Assembly: GCF_016097415.1 (NCBI RefSeq) | Contig: NZ_JAEHGE010000001.1 | Location: 87,001 to 151,000 of the forward strand | Length of the DNA stretch: 64,000 nt | Origin: a sulfur-oxidizing endosymbiont of Gigantopelta aegis | GTDB lineage: Bacteria; Pseudomonadota; Gammaproteobacteria; GRL18 | Direction of reading: 5' to 3' | Shown here: positions 9,025-19,003 of the stretch, piece by piece | Layout of the letters: every line of letters begins with the position of its first letter | Numbering within the stretch: the first letter of the stretch is position 1 | Position numbers and translations under genes: made by a program | The notes under the pieces: generated by a model | Told to the model about the DNA's origin: nothing | Databases searched by the model: none | The model's input: only the letters and a program-made list of their open reading frames with translations

Positions 9025-9834
9025 ATGAGTGAGCAAAATATTGAGCAATACTTAATTAATGAAGAGCCTTTTTATCAAGCACAAGATAATGAAGTGGCAT
9101 TATATGAAGCAGCCTATAATGGTCGTTTACCCGTGATGATTAAAGGCCCAACCGGTTGTGGTAAATCGCGTTTTATCGAACACATGGCCTGGAAATTACA
9201 AAAACCATTAATCACTGTGGCCTGTAATGAAGATATGACCGCCTCTGATCTAGTCGGTCGTTATTTATTAGATGCCAATGGCACACGCTGGTTAGATGGT
9301 CCATTAACCATTGCCGCTCGTATTGGTGCAATCTGCTACTTAGATGAAATCGTTGAAGCCCGTCAAGATACCACAGTGGTCATACACCCTTTAACGGATC
9401 ACCGTCGCAATCTACCCTTAGATAAAAAAGGTGAGCTGATCAATGCCCACCCTGACTTTCAATTAGTTATTTCATATAACCCGGGCTATCAAAGCTTGAT
9501 GAAAGATTTAAAACAATCCACTAAACAACGTTTTACTGCGCTGGACTTTGATTACCCGACTGCCGACACTGAGGCAAAAATTATTGCCAGTGAAGCCAGT
9601 ATCGATTTAGAAACAGCAGCTAAATTAGTTAAAATTGCAGAAGCAGCCAGAAACTTAAAAGGTCACGGCTTAGATGAAGGTATTTCTACTCGCCTAATGG
9701 TTTATGCTGCACAACTCATGAATCAAGGCGTTGGTCAGGCTGATGCTTGTCGTATGGCCTTAGTCAGGCCCATTACGGATGATGCTGATATCCGCAATAC
9801 GCTGAATCATGCCGTTGATGCCGTCTTTGCTTAA
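9025..9834 (+). CDS. cbbQ: CbbQ, MoxR-type AAA+ ATPase of the RuBisCO activase
   Basis: ATPase subunit of the CbbQO motor that remodels inhibited RuBisCO to release bound sugar phosphates. 269 residues: Walker A GPTGCGKS (41-48), Walker B CYLDE (104-108), sensor Asn in VISYNPGY (about 152) and an arginine finger near 169 in STKQRF. It lies between cbbM and cbbO, in the usual order except for one small unknown ORF before cbbO. Family assignment is firm from sequence and context together. Confidence 0.95.
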   Translation: MSEQNIEQYLINEEPFYQAQDNEVALYEAAYNGRLPVMIKGPTGCGKSRFIEHMAWKLQKPLITVACNEDMTASDLVGRYLLDANGTRWLDGPLTIAARIGAICYLDEIVEARQDTTVVIHPLTDHRRNLPLDKKGELINAHPDFQLVISYNPGYQSLMKDLKQSTKQRFTALDFDYPTADTEAKIIASEASIDLETAAKLVKIAEAARNLKGHGLDEGISTRLMVYAAQLMNQGVGQADACRMALVRPITDDADIRNTLNHAVDAVFA

Positions 9835-9890
9835 TAACACCCTTGTATAAGAGCAGTATAAGAGCAATACATAAGCGGGTAGAAATAACT

Positions 9891-10292
9891 ATGAATAGCA
9901 TTGATATAAGTGTCGATTTTTCTTTTCAAGGCACGCATTACACACCAGTCATCACCATCGACCTGGATCTTTTTGTGCAACAAAAAGAGCCTACGTCGTT
10001 TCACCGACTAATTGCCAACCAACATCAAATTGACTGCTATTCTTATTTATATGAAGTGTTAGAGTCCAGTAGCATTATCTATTGCAACCCGCAAGGCATG
10101 GCAGTCGAGCATATCAAAGACAATTACTTTGATTTAGCGGGCTATGCGCAATACGCCAGAGAAAGCAAAGTAGCTGATGCGCTGTTAAACATTGCCCAAA
10201 AAGAAATGGGCATTACTGACTTTAGCAACAATCAAGCACTTAAAAATGCCTTATTGCAGGCATATGAACTTGGCAGTGCTCAAAGCCTTTAG
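9891..10292 (+). CDS. Unknown protein between cbbQ and cbbO
   Basis: A 133-residue soluble protein, start chosen at ATG 9891 (MNSIDISVDFSFQG); a longer frame from 9843 has no better ribosome site. The N-terminal half is beta-rich (ISVDFSFQG, TPVITIDLDLF), the C-terminal half helical (AQYARESKVADALLNIA). No signal peptide, membrane segment or metal motif. I do not recognise the family. Its position inside the cbbQ-cbbO unit suggests a role with the activase or RuBisCO; this is inference from context only. Confidence 0.75.
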   Translation: MNSIDISVDFSFQGTHYTPVITIDLDLFVQQKEPTSFHRLIANQHQIDCYSYLYEVLESSSIIYCNPQGMAVEHIKDNYFDLAGYAQYARESKVADALLNIAQKEMGITDFSNNQALKNALLQAYELGSAQSL

Positions 10293-10364
10293 CCAATAAA
10301 AAGCCTTTAGCTTAGAAAAAAGCCTTTCGCCAATATAGAATTTAGCCACATTCAGGTGCACAGT

Positions 10365-12632
10365 ATGGATCAAGAATTACTAGAACAATACCGAAGTCAA
10401 TTAAAATGCAGTTTCGAGCAACTTGATGATACCTTCGAAGACTGTATGCTTGAAGCCTTCATTTCTCTATCCGATCAGGGCATCAAAGACTACCTTAAAG
10501 GCGCCTCCTTAGTGTGCATGATTGGACGTGGCTTTGAACCCGTCCTAGTTTATCTTGAAGAAATGCCTCAGGTGGCTAAATTATTAGGTGAAAAAAGCCT
10601 GACAACCGTTTCTCAAATCGTGTGGGAGTTATCACGCTCACCGAATGGCAATTCCATCCCACCATTTTTAAACTCTGTGGCTGAAGCCGCTCGTCGCCTG
10701 GGCAGTGAAGAATTATTTCAAAAATACATTGACCTATTATGTGCTTTAGCAGAAAAAACCACCGGTTCAATTCATGGTCATCACACGACATTCCCTAGCC
10801 CCGGTTTACCATTACTACTGGCCAACATCCCCTACCTTCTGAACCAATTATCACTGGAAGGCTTACAGAATTGGGTCGATTATGGCGTCAGAAATTATCC
10901 CGATCATCCCGAACGTCAGGAGAACTATTTTTCACTGCAATCTGCTGACAGTAAAGCCATTTTACAACGTGAACGTCATGGCACATTATTTATCGACAAT
11001 GAACGCAAACTCAGTTTGTACCTGAAGGCGCTATGGAATAAAAAACTTTACATGATCCCTTATTCCACGGGTTTTGATGAATTACGCAAGCCTATTCCCT
11101 ACTATGACAACTTAGGCGCTCGCTTACCCGATGTACTGGATGACATCCAAGGTGCAAATGGTGAAACAGTGCTCGGCATTGATCGTTATCGCGCTATTTT
11201 AGCCCACATTGTTGGTCATAAGCGCTGGTCATCCGCAATATTTGCCGATAACCTCAGTCCATTTCAGCGTATTGCTGTAGAGTTATTCGAAGATTCCCGG
11301 GTTGAATATTTAGCCGCTAAAATCTACCCGGGTCTGCGTAAAATATTTTTATCACTGCATCCTAAGCCTATTGAAGATGATTGTAAGATGGAGCAGGAAT
11401 CCTGTATTCGTCATCGCTTAACCATGCTCTCTTACGCCATTTTAAACCCCGAGCATGATTATAAAAATGCCGACATTATAGAATTCAGCCAGCGTTTTCA
11501 TGATGCTATGCTCGCCAGCGATGCCAGCACCCAAGCGATGTCCGTCCTTGCCACTTCTTTCATTGCCCGCACACGCAGACAAACAGACCAACTCGCCAAT
11601 ATGTATTTTAAAGACACCGAAGTGGCCTATCGAGATGATAACCGCCACCTCTGGAAGTTTATTGAAATGGGTGACGAAGAGGAAATGTTTGCTCAAAAAG
11701 AAAGTCAGGCCAAAGAAGATGAGGAAGAAGACAAGGGTTTACCTCCCAGACACTATCATGAATGGGATTATGCGACAAAATCCTATCGCCCTGACTGGGT
11801 CAGCCTATATGAAACCTTGCATCCACCGGGCAATCCTGCCGACATTGATGCCTTATTAGACAAGCATGCCATCTTAGCCAAACGCTTAAAACAATTGCTG
11901 GATCTGTTAAAACCACAGCAATACGTCCGTGTTCGCTATCAGGAAGACGGCAGTGAACTGGATTTAGACACCGCCATACGCTCTTTGATAGATTATAAGA
12001 GTGGTTCAACGCCCGATCCACGCATTAATATGAGTCATAAACACGATGGTCGTGACATTGCCGTCATGTTGCTATTGGATTTGTCCGCCTCATTGAATGA
12101 AACACCGCCCGGCAGTGATAAAACCATCTTAGAACTCAGCCAGGAAGCCGTGGCCTTATTGTCCTATGCCATTGAGCATTTAGGCGACCAATTTGCCATT
12201 GCCGGATTCTCATCCAATACCCGCCATGAAGTCCGTTACCAGCATATTAAAGGTTATAGCGAACACTGGGGCGATGAAGTGAAAGCACGCCTAGCCGCCA
12301 TTGAAGCAGGCTATTCAACTCGCATGGGTGCCGCATTACGTCATGCCGCTCACTACCTGGGCAATTGTCAGGCAGAGAAAAAATTATTATTAGTACTGAC
12401 CGATGGCGAACCCGCTGACATTGATGTCAGTGATTCAAAATTGTTAATTGAAGACACTCGCAAAGCGGTACAAGAACTCGATCAAGATGGTATCTACACC
12501 TTCTGTATCAACCTTGATCCCCATGCTGATGACTATGTGCAAACCATCTTTGGTAAGCAATTTTTAGTCATTGACAAAGTAGAGCAGTTGCCGGAAAAAC
12601 TACCCTACTTGTTTATGTCTCTGACGGGCTGA
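10365..12632 (+). CDS. cbbO: CbbO, von Willebrand A-domain RuBisCO activase adaptor
   Basis: Adaptor of the CbbQO activase: its vWA domain docks on RuBisCO while the CbbQ hexamer supplies force. About 755 residues. The C-terminal vWA domain starts near residue 560 with the MIDAS motif DLSAS in AVMLLLDLSASLNE and later LLVLTDGEPADID; a strongly acidic linker (KEDEEEDKG) precedes it; the N-terminal half is helical. Start chosen at ATG 10365, preceded by AGG at 8 bp; a GTG at 10356 is an alternative adding three residues. Last gene of the cbb unit. Confidence 0.93.
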   Translation: MDQELLEQYRSQLKCSFEQLDDTFEDCMLEAFISLSDQGIKDYLKGASLVCMIGRGFEPVLVYLEEMPQVAKLLGEKSLTTVSQIVWELSRSPNGNSIPPFLNSVAEAARRLGSEELFQKYIDLLCALAEKTTGSIHGHHTTFPSPGLPLLLANIPYLLNQLSLEGLQNWVDYGVRNYPDHPERQENYFSLQSADSKAILQRERHGTLFIDNERKLSLYLKALWNKKLYMIPYSTGFDELRKPIPYYDNLGARLPDVLDDIQGANGETVLGIDRYRAILAHIVGHKRWSSAIFADNLSPFQRIAVELFEDSRVEYLAAKIYPGLRKIFLSLHPKPIEDDCKMEQESCIRHRLTMLSYAILNPEHDYKNADIIEFSQRFHDAMLASDASTQAMSVLATSFIARTRRQTDQLANMYFKDTEVAYRDDNRHLWKFIEMGDEEEMFAQKESQAKEDEEEDKGLPPRHYHEWDYATKSYRPDWVSLYETLHPPGNPADIDALLDKHAILAKRLKQLLDLLKPQQYVRVRYQEDGSELDLDTAIRSLIDYKSGSTPDPRINMSHKHDGRDIAVMLLLDLSASLNETPPGSDKTILELSQEAVALLSYAIEHLGDQFAIAGFSSNTRHEVRYQHIKGYSEHWGDEVKARLAAIEAGYSTRMGAALRHAAHYLGNCQAEKKLLLVLTDGEPADIDVSDSKLLIEDTRKAVQELDQDGIYTFCINLDPHADDYVQTIFGKQFLVIDKVEQLPEKLPYLFMSLTG

Positions 12633-12751
12633 TAAATTAAGCTCAACGTCATCCCAAAACAGGGGTATACTATAGAAATAATATTAAGTATTACGTTAAA
12701 AGATAGTCTAAGCTAACAAAATAATTATTGAGTCACCTCTTTTGAAGAACA

Positions 12752-12885
12752 AATATCCAAGCTGCTAAACAGGAAGCACTCAACACCATCGATCACTGGA
12801 TAAGATCAGAAAGGGATAACAAGCAGTGAAAGAAGGCAAAACAATCACTAGCGAGGAACTTAAGCGAGAAATTGATTCATGGTAA
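12752..12885 (+). pseudogene. Decayed ParD/CopG-type antitoxin
   Basis: Two reading frames joined by a one-base shift near 12830 give QEALNTIDHWIRSE followed by AVKEGKTITSEELKREIDSW and a stop, the pattern of a ribbon-helix-helix antitoxin C-terminus. A toxin-like start overlaps its end. Too short and shifted to be functional; the family is inferred from the tail motif. Confidence 0.5.
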
Positions 12886-12917
12886 TTTGGTCAGAGGCAT
12901 TGGTTCAAATGGCTTGA
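12879..12917 (+). pseudogene. Truncated ParE/RelE-type toxin start
   Basis: ATG at 12879 overlaps the antitoxin end and encodes MVIWSEALVQMA before a stop; the MVIWSE start is typical of ParE toxins. Everything after about ten codons is lost at the junction with the SulP gene. Confidence 0.45.
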
Positions 12918-14606
12918 TCACTTTGCTAACGCTGCACAAATGGCTTTAGTACGATCATTGAACTCATGCCCTTTCTTTAAATATCGTTTGGCTTTGAGTT
13001 TTTCTAATGTTTCGTTAACTTCTAAACTTGCACCAGTTATATAGGCTTGATGATCGGCCAATTTTAGTCCTTCAAGTATTTCATCAATGGCCTTGCAGGA
13101 CGTGTAATCAATTGCAGTCATTTCATGCATATCAAGAATTAAACTATCATAATCCGTATATTCTGATAGTTTTTGTACCATGTTCTTAGCCGAAGTAAAA
13201 CTTCTGGGGCCAGAGAGTTTGTAAATTAAAATTTTTCCTTTTGCTTTATCCAATAATTCAGCTTCTTCATCACTGAGTGATTCATCATCTTCTTTAGAGC
13301 GAATTATATGCATTGATTTAACTTGTAAATCCGTCATACGATGCATAAAAACAAATGATGCCATAACCATACCAATTGCCACTGCTTCGATTAGATCAAC
13401 AAATACAGTCAAAAAGAAGACTGTCAACATCATCATAACTCCAGCAATGGGAGAGTGGCGAATTTGTTTTAAATAATCCCAATCAATAATATCTGTCCCA
13501 ACTTTAATTAAAATACCAGCTAATACCGCTTTAGGGATAAACAGCGCCAAAGATCCAAGGCCAAGCACAATCGCCAGTAAAACCAAAGCATGTAATGCGC
13601 CAGAAATAGGGGTCATTCCACCCGCACGAACATTAACCACAGTGCGCATTGTGGCTCCTGCTCCAGGTAGTCCACCAAAAGCACCCGCGACCATATTACC
13701 AATTCCTTGCCCAATTAACTCCTGATTGGGCTTATGATAGGTTCTAGTCATATTATCAGCCACTAGTGAAGTCAATAAAGAATCAATCGAGCCTAATGCC
13801 CCCAAAATTAATCCCGATTTTATCATATCAACAAGCAAGTTTAATTCAATGGTTGGGAAAATCAATCCAGGAAATCCTGAAGGTATGTCACCAATAATCG
13901 ATACTCCAGACATTAGGTAGGTAGAGGAATCACCCTGCTTAAGAAGTTCAATTTGACCATTACTCAAAAAATATAATACCAAAGTGCCTCCAACCAAAGC
14001 CACAAGTGGAGCGGGTATAATGACAGTGATCTTCTTGGGCAAGCCATAAACAATGGCCAAAGTCATAGTGGAAAGTATAACTGCCAGCCAAACCGGTTCA
14101 TGTAAGGTTTGAGGGAACTGTATGAGTGCACCTAATGGGGTAGATAAAGCAACTTGTCCAAAGAGAGGTTGTAATTGCAATAAAATAATAATAACACCGA
14201 TACCCGACATAAAGCCGGAGACGACAGGATGAGGGATTAAAGAAATAAAACGTCCGATTTTGAGCAAACCAAAGAGGATTTGAAAGGCTCCCCCAAATAT
14301 AACCACAGTAAAGGCTAGTGCCATGCCATGTGAGAGATCGTTTGGGAACATAGATGTATATTGTACAAAAATAACAGCCATAACAACTGTCATAGGCCCT
14401 GTTGGACCTGATACCTGAGCAGGTGTGCCACCAAAGATAGCAGCAAAAAAACCGACAAAAATTGCCCCATAAATGCCCGCCATTGGCCCGGCACCAGAGG
14501 TAACACCCATTCCCATTGCAAGTGGTAAGGCCACAACTGCAGCAGTTAAACCGCCATAAATGTCGCCTTTAATGTTATTAAAATGTAATCCGTTAAAAAA
14601 TATCAT
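12918..14606 (-). CDS. BicA-like SulP anion transporter with STAS domain
   Basis: Inner-membrane SulP transporter, 562 residues, many hydrophobic helices followed by a cytoplasmic STAS domain (from about 440; ILDMHEMTAIDYTS). The N-terminal segments NIKGDIYGGLTAAVVALPLA, GFFAAIFGGTPAQVSGPTGP and SGFMSGIGVIIILLQLQP resemble cyanobacterial BicA, a Na+-dependent bicarbonate carrier, more closely than the second SulP gene in this window does. It converges on cbbO. A role supplying inorganic carbon to RuBisCO is therefore reasonable inference; sulfate transport cannot be excluded. No clear ribosome site precedes the ATG. Confidence 0.85.
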   Translation of the reverse strand: MIFFNGLHFNNIKGDIYGGLTAAVVALPLAMGMGVTSGAGPMAGIYGAIFVGFFAAIFGGTPAQVSGPTGPMTVVMAVIFVQYTSMFPNDLSHGMALAFTVVIFGGAFQILFGLLKIGRFISLIPHPVVSGFMSGIGVIIILLQLQPLFGQVALSTPLGALIQFPQTLHEPVWLAVILSTMTLAIVYGLPKKITVIIPAPLVALVGGTLVLYFLSNGQIELLKQGDSSTYLMSGVSIIGDIPSGFPGLIFPTIELNLLVDMIKSGLILGALGSIDSLLTSLVADNMTRTYHKPNQELIGQGIGNMVAGAFGGLPGAGATMRTVVNVRAGGMTPISGALHALVLLAIVLGLGSLALFIPKAVLAGILIKVGTDIIDWDYLKQIRHSPIAGVMMMLTVFFLTVFVDLIEAVAIGMVMASFVFMHRMTDLQVKSMHIIRSKEDDESLSDEEAELLDKAKGKILIYKLSGPRSFTSAKNMVQKLSEYTDYDSLILDMHEMTAIDYTSCKAIDEILEGLKLADHQAYITGASLEVNETLEKLKAKRYLKKGHEFNDRTKAICAALAK

Positions 14607-14749
14607 AAAAATTTGGCGTTCTAAATTATTAAGTTATAGTATCTCACGCTTCATCTAAGAGTGATTCTCTTTTCTAAAGTGTCTGTCAGATTATATGTAA
14701 ATTAAATTTTTCTTCCCAAAATGCTTCACTATCAATTAAAATGTAAAGT

Positions 14750-14834
14750 GTGATACGTCCACAACACTTTTTCCCTGCTGAGTTCGTTCATTATTATAGC
14801 ATTTCACCCATTCGTCCAGATATTTTTATCATTC
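14750..14834 (-). pseudogene. C-terminal scrap of an IS481/IS3-type transposase
   Basis: Minus-strand translation gives LDEWVKCYNNERTQQGK, then, after a one-base shift, KCCGR: the conserved end of integrase-core transposases. Upstream codons are interrupted by stops. No ends of an element are visible. Confidence 0.4.
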
Positions 14835-15193
14835 ATCTATTTGCAATATACAGCCAGACACCCAGTAAATTCTGTTCCGCCTGTAGTGATTTTATTAATG
14901 TTGCCACTAACTTTTATCCTTCTGAGCCATTATTTCACGGCCTCTGGCTTTAATCACATCAATATCCAATAATTTCCCTCATCGCTGTCTAATGAACTGA
15001 TTCCTGCTTGTTTATGTCTCTTGGCTTACTATATAAACACAACGTTAAATCTACTCGGATTTAACGGAATCGGCAAAGAAAAAGCCTGACAATGGCAGTC
15101 CTGAGAAGTAATTCATATTTCTCTTGAAGAATTGAGCATCTCCCCATATTATTGTCCAGCAATAACAAATTCTAAGCATGTTTTTCAAAGGAT
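14835..15193. other. Non-coding stretch without recognised content
   Basis: Short frames on both strands show no family motifs, plausible ribosome sites or codon bias. Probably decayed mobile DNA, judging from the transposase scrap on the left and the MITE remnant on the right. Confidence 0.4.
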
Positions 15194-15249
15194 ATGCCTG
15201 TAATACTTGGAAATGCATCCTAAGGGCACTTCCAAATATCATGGGTATA
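15194..15249. repeat. Deleted copy of the TATACCC MITE
   Basis: Left end with ATACTTGGAAATGCA and right end ATATCATGGGTATA match the ends of the 117-bp element at 48121-48237, but the middle is missing. Confidence 0.65.
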
Positions 15250-15322
15250 GATCATCAAAATGATCTTAAACCTCTCCAAAGTACGACTAACCGCTTTGGA
15301 TACACGATTTATGGAAGAATAA

Positions 15323-16234
15323 ATGGCGACTAAAATCAGTATCAATATCGATCTGTCCCAATCCAATCGCACTCATTCACACGACGATTTAGCACCTAAG
15401 AACAAGAGTCTAACTGCTCCCGTTGAATACAAATACCGATACGACAGAATTTTTTTATTCGCAGTTATCACTTTAATTATTATTGCTGTTAGCCTGTATT
15501 TACTTTTTACTGAAGAAGAAAATGTCGATCAGAAAACATCAAAATCCATTCCGGCACATGAAATTATCAAGGAAAGACACCTGACGGTGCCACCTTCTAT
15601 TCCGCAAAAGCCACGTAAACATCTCGTTTCTCTTTATTATGAAGAAATCAACCCATTTGAAACCTTTCAGTTTCCCCTAAAAAAGCCAACACCCATCCCC
15701 GAAAAGCCTCATCTAGCCAAAGAGATAGCAGAGCCCTCTAAACCACTTTCTGACGAGAAGATAAAAATTGAAGACCTTCAGGAGATTGAAGTCGAATTAA
15801 AAATAAAAGTGCCTGCTCCTACTATTTTAAATCCTCCTCAGCCAAGCAAAGGAGTCAACGATAGCACGGAAGAACCCGATTTTATTCAAATTTACTCAAA
15901 TGATCTGAGCCGGGTTTTACTGGTTAGTAATATCTATAAAAAAGAACCCCTCAATAAACTCTCTTACATTGTCACTGGACAGGAAGACAGTGCAAAAAAA
16001 ACCTATCTTTTCACACAAATTGACAATCGAATGGGTCAAAGCATCGAACATCAATGGTGGTATAAAGACAAAATGCGCTATCAAAGAAAGTTTACAATTC
16101 TAGGCCAACGCTGGCGTTGTTATTCCAGTAAAAATCTGGGCAAACTGCAACAAGGAAAGTGGTTAATCAAGGTCGTAGATGAAAATGGTGACACCTTATC
16201 AACCGTCAACTTCAAATATCAAACTGCCCCATAA
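15323..16234 (+). CDS. Membrane-anchored DUF2914-domain protein
   Basis: 303 residues: hydrophilic N-terminus, one transmembrane helix at about 43-63 (IFLFAVITLIIIAVSLYLLF), a long proline/lysine/glutamate-rich linker (about 90-190) and a C-terminal DUF2914-like domain with IEHQWWYKDKM, QRWRCYSS and GKWLIKVVDENGD. The topology suggests the DUF2914 domain is periplasmic. Function of the family is unknown. It sits alone between mobile debris, with no operon partner. Confidence 0.75.
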   Translation: MATKISINIDLSQSNRTHSHDDLAPKNKSLTAPVEYKYRYDRIFLFAVITLIIIAVSLYLLFTEEENVDQKTSKSIPAHEIIKERHLTVPPSIPQKPRKHLVSLYYEEINPFETFQFPLKKPTPIPEKPHLAKEIAEPSKPLSDEKIKIEDLQEIEVELKIKVPAPTILNPPQPSKGVNDSTEEPDFIQIYSNDLSRVLLVSNIYKKEPLNKLSYIVTGQEDSAKKTYLFTQIDNRMGQSIEHQWWYKDKMRYQRKFTILGQRWRCYSSKNLGKLQQGKWLIKVVDENGDTLSTVNFKYQTAP

Positions 16235-16393
16235 GGTGTACTTTGCTCTGAGGCATCCGCTAGGTAGGTTCTGAATGTTTGTCCACTTTGTGGATCCAGA
16301 GACACTATAAGGCTTCGGATCAATGCGCACCTGACTCAGTGAAAAGCGATGACCCCACTGATTTTATCAAGATGCTTATATTTTATTAAGAAA

Positions 16394-16440
16394 ACACCAA
16401 AATCATCGGTGCTTTTTTCCCCTCCGATACATTTTCTAGT
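16394..16440. repeat. TCATCGG hairpin repeat, copy 1
   Basis: Contains AAAATCATCGGTGC and CCTCCGATACATTTTCT, matching the repeats at 38584-38640 and 39277-39320. Forms a small stem-loop with a T-rich loop. Confidence 0.55.
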
Positions 16441-16441
16441 T

Positions 16442-16613
16442 AGTGCCCATCCGTAAATAGGTTTTTTATATAAATAATCGTAGGGTGGGCACGCTTTTTG
16501 TGCCCACGCTGAAAGTGTACATAATAAGCGCTTGAGTCAGCGTGGGCAGATAAAGCCATGCCCACCCTACGGTCAAAATTATCAAATAATTCTAGAATAA
16601 ACGGATGGACACT
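16442..16613. repeat. 172-bp MITE with GTAGGGTGGGCA arms
   Basis: Terminal inverted repeats AGTGCCCATCCGT (16442-16454) and ACGGATGGACACT (16601-16613); inner arms CGTAGGGTGGGCA and TGCCCACCCTACG. CTAGTT is present on both flanks. A related, inverted fragment occurs at 46213-46305. No protein is encoded. Confidence 0.75.
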
Positions 16614-16728
16614 AGTTACCTATTTTTCATTGAATCTATCATCAATTAAATATTGACTGAGTACCCTTTCACTACGCATAACAATTACTAGTGGCAGATA
16701 AACACAATACATTAAAGTAAAAGGTTAA

Positions 16729-17481
16729 CTACTGAGTTTTAGGGAGTTTAGATGAAATAACGACATCATCGATAGCATACCAGCGCTCTCTTTCAGACAA
16801 GGGGGCGTTTTTATCTAAGTTAAAACGATAAAAATCATTCCCCCCAAAAGAAATGCTATTCCATTTTGCATTCATGTTTCCCCCCGTACCGATCCAAGGG
16901 ACTTTAGGCATACTAATAATAAGTTTTCCATCAAACCAGTGTCTTAGAATTCCATCTTGCACCCCCGGAGCGCTATTGAGTTTGACATAAAAGGCTAATT
17001 CATGCCATTTATCAGAAAACACCTGCTCATGCCAAACAGTCCCCTCTTTAGGTAAGTAGCCACCATTCAATAAATCAGGTATCGATGGGTGCACGTCAAG
17101 CCATTTTAAATCTGAAGTATAATTTGCAGACATGTCACCACGAAATATTTTTCTTGGTGATGAACCAACAACGGGGGCAGTACAAAAGTAACTTACTTCT
17201 TGAGGATCACACCTAAATGCATGGAAATGTCTAACACCATACGTATTATTTCCCCATTCATAGAGATAAATCGGGGCACTATTGCCTTCTTTAAAGAATT
17301 TACTTCTTTCACCTACGCCATCATAACTCAGTATTCGAAAGAGTTTTATTATTCCCGTTTTACCACCATAACCTTCTGTGAACCCTTTTTGAAATTTGAT
17401 TTTAAATTTAACATAAACCTCATTGCTTGGTTGTATATCTTTAGTTAAAAAGCCGTCCGAAGCAAAACTATCTGGCGTCAA
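16729..17481 (-). pseudogene. 5'-truncated lectin-fold protein, possibly polysaccharide lyase-like
   Basis: About 250 residues remain. Motifs WHELAFYVKLNS, RHWFDGKLI and WYAIDDVVIS are those of concanavalin-like beta-sandwich proteins such as some polysaccharide lyases. The frame has a stop immediately upstream (TAG at about 17482-17484) and no signal peptide, and the sequence beyond 17482 resembles an IS end, so the 5' part has been lost. Catalytic identity is not established; confidence is for a truncated extracellular-type beta-sandwich gene. Confidence 0.5.
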
Positions 17482-17482
17482 C

Positions 17483-17767
17483 TACCTTGTCCGGTTGGCG
17501 ACAATTAGCTTGGCCGGTTTCTAATTTATTATTTTATTCATAGTGAGTTTTTTACAATCGATTATTCTCCTTTAATTGTCTGCTCTTCTTTTTAACTTGA
17601 TTTTTCTTTAGTCGCTGCTCTTGATCTGGCTCTAGGGCGAAAAGCGACCGATGTGCGGCTTTTGCTCTTGCACGAGGCCACTTTGAGCTTTTTGGCTTTT
17701 CGCCCGCTCTATGCTTTTTATCTTGCTTTTAAAATGTTCAGCGATCAATGAGTTAGCCATTAATCTA
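17483..17767. other. Possible IS21-type end plus a long hairpin
   Basis: 17486-17515 reads TGTCCGGTTGGCGACAATTA then GCTTGGCCGG, resembling the end of an IS21-type element. Further right, GGGCGAAAAGC (17635-17645) and GCTTTTCGCCC (17695-17705) are perfect 11-bp inverted arms. No gene recognised in the 548 bp between the lectin-fold fragment and the IS66 transposase. Confidence 0.35.
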
Positions 17768-18676
17768 GTAACTTCTCAATAAGTCTGTGCAAAACTTGAA
17801 ATAAAAACAAAAAAAGTCTTGACAGCATTTTAGAGGACAAAAATTGCATTTTCACTGCCCCATGTAATTTATCCCTATAAATGATCCTGTCGATCTGTCT
17901 CAGATCGAAATAGAATATTTTTGAATATTATCTTAACTGAGAGGGAGTTTGATCAACACAGGGCAAACTAAAGAGCCTTAAAAAGCCATGATACAATTGT
18001 TTTATTGAAAACAACCTGTATTGATTATAGTGAAAAAATTACCTCCAATTCCAGAGATACCTGAAGAAGAAAAGACACCGGTAGTCCGATTACTCCTTGC
18101 TTTCATGGAGCAACAACAGGAAATCATTCAAAACCAACAGGTTGAAATCGATGCCCTTAAAACAGAAGTTGCTAAGCTTAAAAAGCTACCTCCAAAGCCT
18201 AAAATAAGAGCCAGTAAATTGCCAAAGGATGATGACAATGATAATCCGACAGGTCATTCAGGAAGCAAGAAAAACAACTCAGGAAATGGGACTAGTAAAA
18301 GTCGTAAACGAAAGAAGAAATTGGCTATTCATAAAACCACCGTTATCAAACCAGATAACCTGCCAGAACATTCACGTTTTTTAGGGTATCAGGATTATTT
18401 TGTTCAGGAGCTGCTGATTAAGCCTTTCAATACTCGTTATCGATTGGCTCGCTATAAAACACCCGATGGTGATACCTGTATAGGAAAATTGAGCTTTGAT
18501 ACACATATAGGACATTTTGGCCATACATTACAGAGTTATATCGTTTATCAATATTATCACCAGAGAGTGACTCAGCCATTGATAATACAACAATTAACAG
18601 AATTAGGTTTTAATGTGGCTATACTTAACCGGACACACAACTTAAAATAACTAAAAAATAAAAAGTGTGACCTAAA

Positions 18677-19003
18677 ATGAATGATCAAACAAAAAAACCG
18701 AATAAAAGCTATACATCAGAATTTAAAGAATCAGCTGTCAAATTAGCTAATGAGACGGATCAACCCGTTTCTCAGACTGCCAGGGAGCTAGGTGTTAATG
18801 TAAATACTCTACATACCTGGATCAGTAAATATTCCAAACCGGTGAAGACGGTAGCCAATAGAAGTGATGAACACATTTATGATGAAGTAAAACGTCTGAA
18901 AAAAGAATTGGCAAAAGTGATTCAGGAGCGTGATTTATTAAAAAGGCCACAGCGTACTTTGCAAGGGAAACTTTGTGAAGTACGCATGGATAGATCAGGC
19001 TAA
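18677..19003 (+). CDS. IS3 OrfA (copy 1)
   Basis: Helix-turn-helix DNA-binding subunit: [20 protein letters not shown] and [12 protein letters not shown], then a leucine-zipper-like [17 protein letters not shown]. The usual ending [14 protein letters not shown] is in another frame here because the A-run at about 18940 has five rather than six A, so the last 20 residues are out of frame. The same defect is in all four copies. Lacks the 3-bp ACT present in the other copies near 18990. Confidence 0.85.
   Translation: MNDQTKKPNKSYTSEFKESAVKLANETDQPVSQTARELGVNVNTLHTWISKYSKPVKTVANRSDEHIYDEVKRLKKELAKVIQERDLLKRPQRTLQGKLCEVRMDRSG

Noticed and set aside
14750-14953. 67-aa ORF on the plus strand
   Set aside because: Opposite strand carries a recognisable transposase scrap; the plus-strand frame has no supporting signal.
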